Shown: positions 1 through 9,396 of the stretch, one piece after another
How the letters are laid out: each line of letters begins with the position of its first letter
Position numbering within the stretch: position 1 is the stretch's first letter
Origin: JAAYAE01 sp963678395
GTDB lineage: Bacteria; Bacillota; Negativicutes; Acidaminococcales; Acidaminococcaceae
Assembly (NCBI GenBank): GCA_963678395.1
Contig: OY782827.1
Location: forward strand, 744,001-808,000
DNA length: 64,000 nt
Direction: 5' to 3'
Position numbers and translations under genes: made by a program
Notes under the pieces: generated by a model
What the model was told of the DNA's origin: nothing
Databases searched by the model: none
Seen by the model: the letters and a program-made list of their open reading frames with translations, nothing else

Positions 1-556
1 GGTTTCCCACACAAAGTTGAGCAAATTTTTTCTAAATCAGGAAATGATTTATTCCAGGACATAGAGATTTTATATGCATTTCCAGAGTTTAAAGTTTCGT
101 TGCTAGGGGGGCAGTAAAGCATCACAAAATGATTTGTATGTTTTAGCAAAAGGTGCCAAGGGAACGCTTGTTATAATGGTAGAGGGAAAAGTGCGTGAAG
201 ATTTTGGACCTTTGGTAAAGAAAAAGGTTGACAAAGGTCAAGCAATAAAGCGTTTGGAATTTCTCAGAAAAAAATTAGCAATTAGTGATAAGAAAAACAT
301 CGACAATATACGCTATCAGTTTTTGCATCGTACGGCTTCTGCGATTCTAGAAGCTGAGCGAGTAGGTGCAAAAGCAGCTCTAATGTTGGTACATTCATTT
401 GACTTCAACAGAGCCCATTTTGATGATTTTGCACAGTTCGTCGCATTGTATGGCATTAAGGCTGTGCCAGATAAAATAATTGGACCAATAATTGGTAAAG
501 GTTCATCCATGCCGGTTTACTTGGGATGGTGTAGTGGTGGTAAGTTAAAAGCGTAA
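1..556 (+). pseudogene. DUF6946-like protein, 5' partial and frameshifted
   Basis: The gene enters from the left edge. Frame 1 reads ...YAFPEFKVSLLGGQ and stops at 115-117; frame 2 continues as SKASQNDLYVLAKGAKG and runs to a stop at 554-556. The two halves join smoothly if the G6 run at 106-111 loses one base (LLGGSKASQND). The continuation contains HRTASAILEAERVGAKAALMLVHSF, which I recall from the DUF6946 family of unknown function, a small possibly nuclease-like domain in which VEGK is conserved. The family name comes from memory and is uncertain. A TTG at 134 could start the downstream half, but no good ribosome binding site precedes it, so I read one disrupted gene. Confidence 0.55.
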
Positions 557-704
557 AAATTAGTGAAGTTAAGTGCTGTTAAATTTTAGTGAATAACCGC
601 AAAGTAATCTTTGCTTCCATTTATACTAGATTTGTGTTTGGAGCACGCATATTTTATTGGTTCTCTGTCAAATGTTGATGTGACTCCCTAAAATGTTTAT
701 TCAG

Positions 705-737
705 TGAGGATTGTCTTTGCAGACAATCCTCATTTTC
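705..737 (+). terminator. Rho-independent terminator
   Basis: Perfect 12-bp stem (705-716 with 721-732) with a TTGC loop, followed by TTTT. It lies between the DUF6946-like gene and the response regulator. Confidence 0.8.
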
Positions 738-901
738 TATGCCGTATACAATGTAGCTTAGGCTGCCATAGCCATGCCTGGGTTTAATATTTTCAAATGT
801 GTACTTCATGTATCACTAAATTCCAAAGTTTAAATTATGTTTAAATTTTTATGCTATACTTTTTAAATGGGAAAGAAATAAGCATAAAGAGGTGAGGTTT
901 T

Positions 902-1576
902 GTGAACAGTATCATGGTCGTTGACGATGATTTCAATATCTGTGAGCTAATTAGGCTTATTCTACAAAAAGAAGATTTTAAGGTAATAGTAGCAAACGAT
1001 GGCATTAGTGCACTTGAAAAACTAGAAGTAGATAAAATAAATTTGATTATATTAGATATTATGATGCCAAATATGGATGGCTGGGAATTTTGCAAGGAAG
1101 TTAGGAAGTTTAGTAATCTTCCAATAATAATGCTGACGGCAAAAAGTGAGATAAACCAAAAGGTTAAGGGGTTTGATCTTGGGGCAGATGACTATCTTAC
1201 GAAACCGTTTGAGCCTGAGGAATTAGTCGCTCGCGTGAAAGCTCTTTTGAAACGCTGTAATATAGCTATTTCAAAGAGTGTTGAAATAGGGAAAGTTATA
1301 ATTGACCAGAATCAGTATATGGTAAAGACAGCAAGCGAGAATGTTACGCTGCCGCGCAAAGAATTTGAACTGTTATTTATGCTTGCAAGTACTCCGGGGA
1401 AAACTTTTCTAAGAGATAGGCTGATAGAAGATATTTGGGGATATGATTTTGAGGGTAATGAACGCACGTTAGATGTGCATATTGGCCGGATTAGAGATAG
1501 ATTTCCACAAGATTTATATGGATTTAAAATAACAACCATAAGGGGAGTAGGCTATAGGCTTGAGGTGGTTAAATGA
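902..1576 (+). CDS. OmpR/PhoB-family response regulator
   Basis: DNA-binding response regulator of 224 residues. The receiver domain (about 1-115) shows the acidic cluster D8-D10, phosphoacceptor D52 in LIILDIMMPNMDGWE, T79 and K101 (TKPF). A winged-helix trans_reg_C domain fills about 125-222 (RTLDVHIGRIRDRF, RGVGYRLE). The GTG start at 902 is chosen because AAAGAGGTGAG lies just upstream; an ATG at 914 would cut into the first strand. It overlaps the following kinase gene by four bases (ATGA), so the pair is translationally coupled. The signal sensed cannot be read from the sequence. Both genes appear intact, unlike many of their neighbours. Confidence 0.95.
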   Translation: MNSIMVVDDDFNICELIRLILQKEDFKVIVANDGISALEKLEVDKINLIILDIMMPNMDGWEFCKEVRKFSNLPIIMLTAKSEINQKVKGFDLGADDYLTKPFEPEELVARVKALLKRCNIAISKSVEIGKVIIDQNQYMVKTASENVTLPRKEFELLFMLASTPGKTFLRDRLIEDIWGYDFEGNERTLDVHIGRIRDRFPQDLYGFKITTIRGVGYRLEVVK

Positions 1577-2670
1577 CACATTATACAGAGAAACTTTGGA
1601 GATATTTTTCAGGGGTTATGTTTCTTACAGTGTGTTTTATAATTGCGGCATGTATTGTGACTTTTGCATATGGTAGTGCTATTTCCGTACAGGAAGTTGG
1701 AAAGCAGGTTATGCTTTCTTTTTTCAGCGTGCTCATTTTTATAATTGTTTTATTATTGTGTAGAATGATATACCACTTGTTTAGTAACCATAAAAACTTA
1801 CACAGATCTTCCTATCATGAGTTTATAAATGAGCTTGAAAAAGCGTTGGATAGGATTGCCCAAGGTGATTTTGAAGTTAGAGTTGCAACGAAAAAAGGTA
1901 TCCATATCTTGCATGATGAGGGGCATCATATATCAGACATTGCCGATAAAATTAATAGTATGGCAGTTGAATTGGGAGAAAGGGAAACAATGCGTCAAGA
2001 TTTCGTATCAAACGTTTCCCATGAGATACAGTCGCCCTTGACTTCTATATGCGGTTTCGTTGAACTCTTAAAAGATGATAGCCTAAGCAGGCAAGAACAG
2101 TTGCGCTATATTGGTATTGTTGAGTCTGAGAGTCTTAGGTTATCGCGATTGAGTGAAAATTTATTGCGTCTTTCAACGCTAGAATCAGCTTTTGTTGAGT
2201 TAAAACCAAAGAAGTATTCTTTAAGTAGGCAAATAAAAGAGATAATAGTATTGCTTGAACCTCAGTGGTCTGCTAAGAACATAGAGGTAGAGCTTAGCGG
2301 TGAACAGGTAGATATTTTTGCTGATCAGGATTTGCTTAGTCAGGTATGGATTAATCTTCTAAATAACAGTATTAAGTTCACGCAAGTAAACGGTAAGATT
2401 TCTATTTCCGTTAGTAAAAATGAAGGCGGGATTGAGACAACAATAGCAGACATGGGTGTAGGTATGACTCGTGAGGAATTATCACATATTTTTGAGCGGT
2501 TTTATATGGCGGATAAAGCACGTAGTAGGAAAATGGGAGGCAGTGGGCTTGGACTTTCCATTGTTAAAAAGATTGTTCAAATGCATAGCGGCTACATCAA
2601 TGTAGACAGTAAGAAAGATGTAGGGACTACGTTTAAGGTTATAATTCCTCAAAATATTGAGCTTGTTTAA
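1573..2670 (+). CDS. Sensor histidine kinase, partner of the upstream regulator
   Basis: Membrane histidine kinase of 365 residues. Two hydrophobic segments (about 13-35 and 46-66) are separated by only about ten residues, so there is almost no extracytoplasmic sensor domain; this is typical of kinases that sense membrane state or a partner protein. A HAMP-like linker follows (about 85-135). The HisKA domain has H150 in VSNVSHEIQSPLTS. The ATPase domain has the N box (NLLNNSIKF), G1 (ADMGVGM), F box (FERFYM) and G2 (GGSGLGLSIVKK). The start overlaps the regulator's stop. The likely role is to phosphorylate D52 of that regulator. The stimulus is unknown. Confidence 0.95.
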   Translation: MTHYTEKLWRYFSGVMFLTVCFIIAACIVTFAYGSAISVQEVGKQVMLSFFSVLIFIIVLLLCRMIYHLFSNHKNLHRSSYHEFINELEKALDRIAQGDFEVRVATKKGIHILHDEGHHISDIADKINSMAVELGERETMRQDFVSNVSHEIQSPLTSICGFVELLKDDSLSRQEQLRYIGIVESESLRLSRLSENLLRLSTLESAFVELKPKKYSLSRQIKEIIVLLEPQWSAKNIEVELSGEQVDIFADQDLLSQVWINLLNNSIKFTQVNGKISISVSKNEGGIETTIADMGVGMTREELSHIFERFYMADKARSRKMGGSGLGLSIVKKIVQMHSGYINVDSKKDVGTTFKVIIPQNIELV

Positions 2671-2749
2671 ACTGCATTTACATTCACAATAAATAGAATT
2701 TAAATTAGTGAGGTAGTATATAGACGGTAAGAAGAAAGGAAGCCGTCAT

Positions 2750-3145
2750 ATGAAAATGGAAATGCAGAAAACAAACATTAAAAACCCTTTTATTTCGGTA
2801 TCGTTAAAAGTAAAAGAATTTTTCCCTAAAGTTTTAATTGATTACTTATACCAGCTTTTGAAAACAGATTTAGAAATATCAGGTAGTTGGCATACTTTCA
2901 GACTCTGTAAAAATCAATTGGGTGGGAATGAGCTTCAGGATATATTTCACACCGGTGAAAATAAACTATCTCTGAAACACAGAATATTTGGTTGTAAACC
3001 TGTAGATGCCGAAATAATTGTTAAGTGCGATGGAACGGGATATCATATGTCGCTAATAAATGAACGACCTAACCCTGTTAGTGTAGTAACGCCTTTTTGG
3101 GGTAAACCAATAATCTATAATATGCCATGGTCATTAGGATTATGA
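2750..3145 (+). CDS. Hypothetical protein, 131 aa
   Basis: I do not recognise this protein. It has 131 residues, no signal peptide and no transmembrane segment; several aromatic residues (SGSWHTFRLC, TPFWGKPIIY, NMPWSLGL) suggest a small globular fold. The ATG at 2750 follows a GAAAGGAAG ribosome binding site. Its stop (3143-3145) overlaps the ATG at 3142 of the broken DtxR-type regulator, so the two were probably one operon and the product may relate to metal homeostasis; that link rests on position alone. Confidence 0.6.
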   Translation: MKMEMQKTNIKNPFISVSLKVKEFFPKVLIDYLYQLLKTDLEISGSWHTFRLCKNQLGGNELQDIFHTGENKLSLKHRIFGCKPVDAEIIVKCDGTGYHMSLINERPNPVSVVTPFWGKPIIYNMPWSLGL

Positions 3146-3473
3146 AAAAAACTAACTCAATCATGTGAAAATTATCTTATGACCATCTATCAAATACAAG
3201 AGTTTAAGGGAAAAGTTCGGTCTGTTGATATTGCAAAAACACTAGGATATGCTAGAGCAAGCGTTTGTAATGCCATAAAAAATTTGGGGCGTGAAGAACT
3301 TATAACAATGGATGCGAGGAAAAATATTTATTTGACTACTTATGGTAAAAAACAGGCATCTGAGCTTCAAAAAAAAATATTTGCTGATAAAGAGCTATTT
3401 AATGGCTGTTTTGGATATGGATGAACAAGCTGCAGAACAGGAGGCAGGTAGAACAAGTCATATAAAATGGTAG
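3142..3473 (+). pseudogene. DtxR/MntR-family metal-dependent regulator, two frameshifts
   Basis: Reading from ATG 3142 with A6 instead of the A7 run at 3145-3151 gives MKKLTQSCENYLMTIYQIQ, a typical DtxR/MntR N-terminus. It continues through a winged helix (VRSVDIAKTLGYARASVCNA) to KKIFADKEL. A second one-base excess (TTT near 3400) must be removed to recover LMAVLDMDEQAAEQEAGRTS, which matches the start of the dimerisation domain, before a stop at 3471-3473. The reconstructed protein (about 110 residues) is shorter than full DtxR proteins, resembling the short Firmicutes type. As written, only 81 residues from ATG 3179 are open. Two independent indels mean either a dead gene or sequence error. 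Confidence 0.7.
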
Positions 3474-3513
3474 ACTATTCCAATATATTAAAAACAAGGA
3501 GACAGAACTTTTT

Positions 3514-3544
3514 AACGAACACTTTACAGCGGTGTTCGTTTTTT
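3514..3544 (+). terminator. Rho-independent terminator
   Basis: Stem 3514-3522 (AACGAACAC) pairs with 3532-3540 (GTGTTCGTT) and runs into a T-rich tail. It ends the DtxR-type operon. Confidence 0.85.
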
Positions 3545-3713
3545 CATTTTGTTAAAACACTTATTAATTTTTGCAAATGAAATATATTTTTTAAAATTAA
3601 AAGAATGTTGTAATAAATTTGACGTAAATATTTTTTGATGCTAGTCTGAAAATATAATATGTAATGATACATTTATATATAACTAGCCTGCACATTTACT
3701 GGGAGGTATTTTT

Positions 3714-4789
3714 ATGCATATTCTCGACACAATAAGGCAAAAGCAACCATCTTTATCCAAAATGCACAAGGTATTGGCTGATTTTGTCTTGAAAAACTTC
3801 GTGGATGTTTCTTTTATGTCTATTACAGAGTTTGGTGCTAAAACAAATGTGAGCCCTGCTACTATTACCAGATTCGTTAGGGCACTGGGGTACAAAAATT
3901 ATATTGAATTTCAGGCAAATATGAATCAAATGGTCAAACAAGAAATGGAACCGACTACAGAATTCAAATTTAATATGCGCTATGTATCTAGTAATACTGT
4001 CCTTTATGATCAAATACAAGATGCTAAAAGTGTTTTAGATGAATTATATAGCAAAGAATTAAATGAAGCCTTGGAAGCTGCCAGCCAAGTTCTTAGCAAG
4101 GCAAAACGGATTTATATTTTAGGCTCCCGCTCAACATTCGCAGTTGCCTATTATTGTTATTTTTCCCTGAATCGCATTATGGAAAATGTCTATTTGATAG
4201 AAAATCGCAATGATGATATCTCTATTTCCTTGCAATATGTCACAAAAGATGATGTTCTACTGGTTATTACTTATCCAAAATATACTGGTTTTACTTTAAA
4301 AATTGTTAAGTTTTTTAAAGATCAAAGTTGTAAAATCGTCGGTATTACCGATCGTTATGCCTCTCCAATAACACAATATACAAATTGTTTATTGATTGTA
4401 AAAAATATGCTGAAAATTTATTTTGTTACGTTGTAAAATCGTCGGTATTACCGATCGTTATGCCTCTCCAATAACACAATATACAAATTGTTTATTGATT
4501 GTAAAAAATATGCTGAAAATTTATTTTGTTACGTTGTAAAATCGTCGGTATTACCGATCGTTATGCCTCTCCAATAACACAATATACAAATTATTTATTG
4601 ATTGTAAAAAATATGCTGAAAATTTATTTTGTTACTACGTTTACTGTTATTAATGCTTTGATTATTTTAATCGGCCGCTATAATCCTCAGGCTCATATTG
4701 ATATGTTTGATGAAGAAAATGAAATTACGAGACGCTTGGGAGTTTATGTTACGGAAGAAGATCCATTTAGTAAAGGTCAGGAGGAATGA
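3714..4789 (+). pseudogene. RpiR-family regulator disrupted by 103-bp triplication
   Basis: N-terminal HTH_6 domain (about 1-75: SLSKMHKVLADFVLKNF, AKTNVSPATITRFVRALGY) and a SIS sugar/phosphometabolite-binding domain (about 125-250: KAKRIYILGSRSTFAVAYY). After KFFKDQSCKIVGITDRYASP a 103-bp unit occurs three times. Because 103 is not a multiple of three, frame is lost and a stop appears at 4434-4436. Removing two units (206 bp) restores a single frame of 289 residues ending in SKGQEE, the normal RpiR length. The reconstructed stop overlaps the next gene's ATG, so it heads the deacylase-permease operon and probably controlled it. Ribosome binding site GGGAGG precedes ATG 3714. Confidence 0.85.
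4328..4635 (+). repeat. 103-bp direct tandem repeat, three copies
   Basis: Units begin TTGTAAAATCGTCGG at 4328, 4431 and 4534. Copies 1 and 2 look identical; copy 3 differs by one base (CAAATTATTT for CAAATTGTTT). The repeat lies inside the SIS domain of the rpiR gene and breaks its frame. Confidence 0.95.
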
Positions 4790-6389
4790 ACATGTTAGAT
4801 ATTTTAATAAGAAACGGTACTATTGTTGATGGAACAGGCAGTAACAGATATCAGGCTAATGTTGGTATTACTAATGATCTGATTACTGATATCCAAAAAG
4901 ATTTAAATGTTCCTGCCAAGTACGTCATAGATGCACAAGGCCAGATTGTTTCCCCAGGATTTATTGATATCCATTCTCACTCTGATTTAAGTCCCTTTTT
5001 TACCAATTACAAAATGCAAAGCAAACTCTATCAGGGCATTAGTTTAGAAATAGTGGGTAACTGTGGTATTTCTTGCCTACCAACAAATAATGAGTCGCGC
5101 AAAACTATTACCGCATTATTAGAAGCAGGCTTAGAATTACCTTTAAATGGTATGTTAGTAGAAGACAATTCAATTATAGACTATGCAGAACATATTAAGC
5201 GTTGTCCCGCAACAACTAATGTGGGTTTACTAATAGGGCATGGAACTTTACGAGGCTGTGTTATGGGATTTGATATGAGACCGCCGACAAAAGAAGAATT
5301 ACAGGCAATGGCAGATTTACTGGATCATGAATTAACTCATGGAGCTTTTGGTATGTCTCTTGGTCTTATCTATCCGCCTAGCTCATATGGTGATCTTGAG
5401 GAGTTTATTGTATTAGCTAGGGTATTGAAAAAACACGAAGCAATTCTTACCGTACATATGCGTAGCGAAAGCACGCATATTTTTGAGGCGGTCAGGGAAA
5501 TGTTGAAAGTGGCTGAAAGCTCTCATGTTCATTTGGAAATTTCTCATCTGAAATTAATTGGCAAACCACAATGGGGTAAGGCCAACGAATTATTGGCAAT
5601 GATTAAGGACGCTCGCAACAAAGGGTTGGATGTGACTTGTGATCAATATCCTTATACTGCTACCTCAACTAATATGGCGGCTATGGTGCCGGGATGGGCT
5701 CAAAGCGGGGGGGGACACCGGAAGCTATGTGTCAGCGTTTAGCAAAGCCCAGCAAGGACCTTTTAGCAGAAATTAAAGCGGAAATGGAACGACGAGGTGG
5801 TGCAGATAAAGTCTTAATAGTTTCAACCCATGATAAATATCCTGAATTTGAGGGAGTAACTCTAGATAAAGCATCTATAGCACTTAATTTAGAACCGGAA
5901 ATGGCTGTAACGGTATTATTATGTGCTGCTAAGGGCGGTATTCCTTGTTGCTATTTCTGCCTTGCGGAAGAAGATATGCTGGCTATTATGCGTGAACCAT
6001 TTATTTGTGTAGGTTCTGATGGTTATGCGCTTCCTTTTGATAAGGGGTTGATAAGCGTGAATCCGCATCCACGTAGCTTTGGTACTTTTCCAAGATTTTT
6101 GCAGATAATAAGAGAACAACAACTGATGAGCCTTGAAGCAGCAATTGCCAAAATAACTGCACTGCCGGCTGAAATTCTTGGTCTCAAAGACAGAGGAATA
6201 CTAACTATAGGCAAGAAAGTGGATTTGACGATATTTGATGCTTCTCAGATAGCTGATAAGTCAATTTATACAGATTCATTACGCAAACCTTCAGGCATTA
6301 ATTATGTCATTATTGATGGTAAAACCGCACTTGCAGAGGGGGAGCAAATCGGGAAAAATTTTGGACGAGTATTATTACATGAGCAATAA
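4786..6389 (+). pseudogene. N-acyl-D-amino-acid deacylase, frameshifted at G8
   Basis: Zinc amidohydrolase that releases D-amino acids from N-acyl or N-carbamoyl forms. Seen: the metal motif HSHSD (63-67), EIVGNCGISC, LEISHLKLIGKPQWGK, DQYPYTATST, the late Asp motif GSDGYALP and the C-terminal composite sheet (GILTIGKKVDLTIFD). The frame is lost at the G8 run 5707-5714: frame 1 ends GWAQSGGGHRKLCVSV, while the next frame continues GGTPEAMCQRLAK. Nine Gs, or six, would give a continuous protein of about 533 residues. Translation starts at ATG 4786 (overlapping the rpiR stop) or ATG 4792, which is better spaced from AGGAGG at 4777. It sits between a regulator and a permease. Confidence 0.85.
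5707..5714 (+). repeat. Poly-G tract (G8) at a frameshift
   Basis: Eight consecutive G in an AT-rich gene, exactly where the deacylase frame changes. Gain of one G restores the frame. Confidence 0.9.
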
Positions 6390-7315
6390 AATAATATAAA
6401 AAAGAGGAGGTATTAGTACTATGGGGATTGCTGGCGATGTTAATATTTGGATGGGTTTATTAGCCCTTTTACCTTTGGTAGTGTACATTGTTTTGGTCTT
6501 TAGGGATGCTGATCCCATTCCTGTCACTATTATTTGTTTGGTTGTGGGAATGATAGTAACTGGGGCGGGGCCTATAGGACTAAGTAAGGCTATTGTTAAA
6601 GCAATGGGATCGTTTTTGGCAGTTATTGGTCTTATTATAATGTTGGGGCGTGGACTAGGTGAAGTTATGACAGCGACTAAAGTAAGTCATACTCTAGTTT
6701 ACAAAATAATTTACGGTATAGGCATTAATTCACAAAAGAAAGCTATGGTTGGTATAGGACTTTCCTGCTTCGTTTTAATTGCTCTTTTGGGAACTATGGC
6801 CGGTGGCACAGCCATATTGGCTCCAATTGTTATCCCTATTGCGGCTTCAGTAGGTCTTTCTCGTAGCACAGTTGGTACTATCTTTGACGCTATGGGTGAA
6901 GAAGCACTTATTGTGGGGCCTTTTACGCCTCCTGTAGTTACGTTAATGAGCTTGACCGGTCTTACCTATGTGTCGGTGGTATTCGGTGTTGCGTTGCCTT
7001 TTGTGGTTGCAACTTTTATTATCACTTGGCTTCATATTCAAAAGGTACAAAAAAAGACTGAAACAATTAGTCCTTATGATAACCAAGATAAGGTCGAAGA
7101 ATTCAAACCAACTAAAGAAAGTAAAAGAGCAACGAGTATTTTTATCAGCCTATTTATTTTAGCTATTGTTTATGGTTTTTTTAAAAGTGCAGGTACTTCT
7201 TTTATTGTAATTATTATGTTAACATTATCTTTTGCTACTGGTTTTGTGAAGTGGTAACATCTAAGTGGACACTTAAACCACTGGTGACTTAGTGTTATAA
7301 TTTTGTAAAAAAGCG

Positions 7316-7663
7316 GTGAAAATAATGGGCCTCAAAGGTGGAAATAAGAGATATTTTAGCAAGGAATTTAAATTATCAGTTGTGCAGAGAAATCTAGCTG
7401 GCGAAAGCAGTGGGAAACTATCCAAACAACTTAATTTAGATAAATCGCTAATTTGTTACTGGGCAAGAATATATAGAGATAAAGGGGAATCTGGACTAGA
7501 ATCCAAGAGACGTCCTGGAAATCCTCTTGCTACATATCAAAACAGAAAAACGCTATCCATCGAAGAACACCTTAGATATGAGCTGGCTAAAAAAGATATC
7601 GAGCTTGCAAAACTAAAAAAAATATTAGAATATCAGAGGGGGTATGTCAAGGCAGGAAATTAA
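7316..7663 (+). CDS. IS150-like OrfA (helix-turn-helix)
   Basis: 115 residues with an N-terminal helix-turn-helix (YFSKEFKLSVVQRNLAGESS) and a C-terminal coiled coil (LRYELAKKDIELAKLKKILE), as in IS3-family OrfA. The A8 run at 7615-7622 is a likely slippage site for -1 frameshifting into orfB, which lies in the -1 frame; the fused OrfAB would be the active transposase. GTG 7316 or ATG 7325 could start it. The other copy differs by Y to H near the end. Confidence 0.85.
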   Translation: MKIMGLKGGNKRYFSKEFKLSVVQRNLAGESSGKLSKQLNLDKSLICYWARIYRDKGESGLESKRRPGNPLATYQNRKTLSIEEHLRYELAKKDIELAKLKKILEYQRGYVKAGN

Positions 7664-7668
7664 TACGA

Positions 7669-8538
7669 TTGTATTTCGAGGCGATATTCGAATTAAGTGA
7701 CCGTTATTCTGTAGTATGGTTATGTAAACAGTTTTCGGTATCTAGAGCTGGATATTATAACTGGATAAAACATAAAAATCGTCCCAATACATATGAGTTA
7801 CAGCGGCAAGAAATTATATTATTTATACGTAAAGTTCATGAAGAAAAACCCAGCTATGGCTATCGCAGAATTCGTAATCGAATTTTGAAAGATACCGGAT
7901 GGCATATTTGTCTCCCGAGGGTGCTCTCTTGCATGCAAAGTATTGGCATCCAGTCTAAGGCACGAAAAAAGAAACACTGGGGCGGTGTTGGAAAAGAGCA
8001 TAATATCTTTAAAAATATTCTAAACCGCAATTTCACGGCTAAGAGACCATTACAAAAGGTTGTAACAGATATTACCGAATTCTACTGGCATGGCAGAAAA
8101 TGCTTCTTTATATGTTACTTAGATTTATTTAATAATGAAATGGTGTCTTGGAATTTTGGTTTTCGTGAAGACCTGCCTTTTGTTCTTAAACCACTAACAG
8201 ATCTCTTAGTTTTAATTGGAAAGGCTGCTGGTTCAGAGCCAACAATACTGCATTCCGATCAAGGTTCACAGTATAGCTCGCCTGCTTTCACAACGCTTTT
8301 GAAGAGATATGGCATTATCCAGAGTATGTCTCGTGCGGGAACGCCACATGATAATGCTGTTATTGAGAGTTTTTTCGGTTGGTTCAAAGAAGAATTGAAC
8401 TTGGATTTCCATTTCAAGAAAGCAAACGATATTTTTATTGTTGTTCATCAAGCTGTAGACTATTTTAATATGCAAAGGCCGGTTGCTAAACTGCAATATA
8501 AATCTCCCATACAGTTTCGTCTAGATAGGTGCAACTAA
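7669..8538 (+). CDS. IS150-like OrfB, DDE transposase
   Basis: 289 residues. The HTH_21 region (EKPSYGYRRIRNRI) is followed by an rve integrase core with the three acidic residues in VVTDITEFYW, LHSDQGSQYSS and NAVIESFFGWFKEEL. It begins with TTG just after the orfA stop and is probably made mainly as an OrfAB fusion. It differs from the other copy by I against T in KCFF(I/T)CYLD. The reading frame is intact, so this copy may be active. Confidence 0.9.
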   Translation: MYFEAIFELSDRYSVVWLCKQFSVSRAGYYNWIKHKNRPNTYELQRQEIILFIRKVHEEKPSYGYRRIRNRILKDTGWHICLPRVLSCMQSIGIQSKARKKKHWGGVGKEHNIFKNILNRNFTAKRPLQKVVTDITEFYWHGRKCFFICYLDLFNNEMVSWNFGFREDLPFVLKPLTDLLVLIGKAAGSEPTILHSDQGSQYSSPAFTTLLKRYGIIQSMSRAGTPHDNAVIESFFGWFKEELNLDFHFKKANDIFIVVHQAVDYFNMQRPVAKLQYKSPIQFRLDRCN

Positions 8539-9126
8539 TTATTAGTGGTTATAGTGTCCTTTTTATATTGACCACTTCATTTTGCCGGTGGTTTAAATAT
8601 GAAAAATATCTGCTCATTGATTGTTAAAGATATGGCTGGTAATGTAAATTTATTTTTTCTATTTGTTTTATTAGATCCATTTTTAGGGTTTGTTGAATCT
8701 GGTGGTGGTTTTAGAACTTTAGCCACTTTAATGCAACCCATAGTTGATATGGGCGGCAAAGCAGGGCTTGTTCTTACTGGTGGTTTGATCGGTGCTTTCG
8801 GCATTTCCGGAGCTGCTGTAGCCCAATTGAAAGTTATGGACAGCATATTTGGCGAATTAGTAAAGAACCAGGGAATTTCCATGTACGCATGGGCAGCTGC
8901 CTTAATTGTTGGGTCACGTGTTACTAGCTTGATTTATCCAGGTCCTAATATGTTTGGCGCTACTGGGTTTGCACAATCAAATGATATTAAAGCAGTTTTG
9001 CGTAATGGTTGGTTAGTGTCTACTGCTCACTGTATTATACTTATACTATTTGCCGTCTTTGTTTCTTAAATTAATAACTGCCTAGCATAGGCAGAAAAAT
9101 ATTATACTAAAAAAATTAATACCCGA

Positions 9127-9175
9127 TGAAGTGCGCCCCAAATGTAAATAAATATTTGGGGCGCACTTCATTTCT
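9127..9175 (+). terminator. Strong rho-independent terminator
   Basis: A 17-bp perfect stem (9127-9143 with 9154-9170) with a GC-rich core, followed by TTTCTT. It ends the rpiR-deacylase-permease operon. Confidence 0.9.
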
Positions 9176-9396
9176 TAAGAGTATTTTTATATTTTATTTT
9201 GTTTACGACGCAGTGCATTACCAAAAGAACAGCTTAAAATAAAGAACGAAACAGGAAAAATAGATGCTAAAAAAAATTGCCTCAGTTAGTGATGTTACTG
9301 CTTTCTATTTAAACTATAGCCATATGGCTAAAAATATGGTTAAATATATCGTAACGTACTATAATATATAGAATAAAAGTATGGAGATAGATATTT
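9176..9396. other. Intergenic, possible short antisense gene remnant
   Basis: No complete gene. On the minus strand a stretch of about 28 codons ending at 9187 reads LASIFPVSFFILSCSFGNAL, a hydrophobic tail followed by basic residues. It could be the end of a decayed membrane protein. Nothing else is recognised apart from the region upstream of the next gene. Confidence 0.2.

Larger units (their letters stand above)
7247..8579 (+). mobile_element. IS3-family (IS150-like) element, copy 1, 1333 bp
   Basis: Ends TGAAGTGGT...ACCACTTCA with imperfect inverted repeats (TGAAGTGGTAACATCTAAG against TGAAGTGGTCAATATAAAA). It is flanked by the direct repeat TTTTG (7242-7246 and 8580-8584), a 5-bp target duplication. 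It carries overlapping-frame orfA and orfB. A second, almost identical copy lies inverted at 36322-37654. Confidence 0.95.
6421..9069 (+). pseudogene. Ion-transporter-superfamily permease (GntP/YuiF-like), split by an IS
   Basis: Removing the IS (7247-8579) and one 5-bp target copy fuses ...LSFATGF to AGGLNMKNICSL in frame, giving about 436 residues. There are roughly 11-12 hydrophobic segments in two halves, with the loops GTMAGGTAILAPIVIPIAASVG and GGLIGAFGISGAAVAQ typical of ion-transporter-superfamily carriers (gluconate permease or YuiF-type Na+/H+ antiporter relatives). It starts 28 bp after the deacylase with AGAGGAGG, so it was the third gene of the rpiR operon; uptake of N-acyl-D-amino acids or a related organic acid is inferred. 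As written only the first 278 residues could be made, ending in FVKW from IS sequence. Confidence 0.8.
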
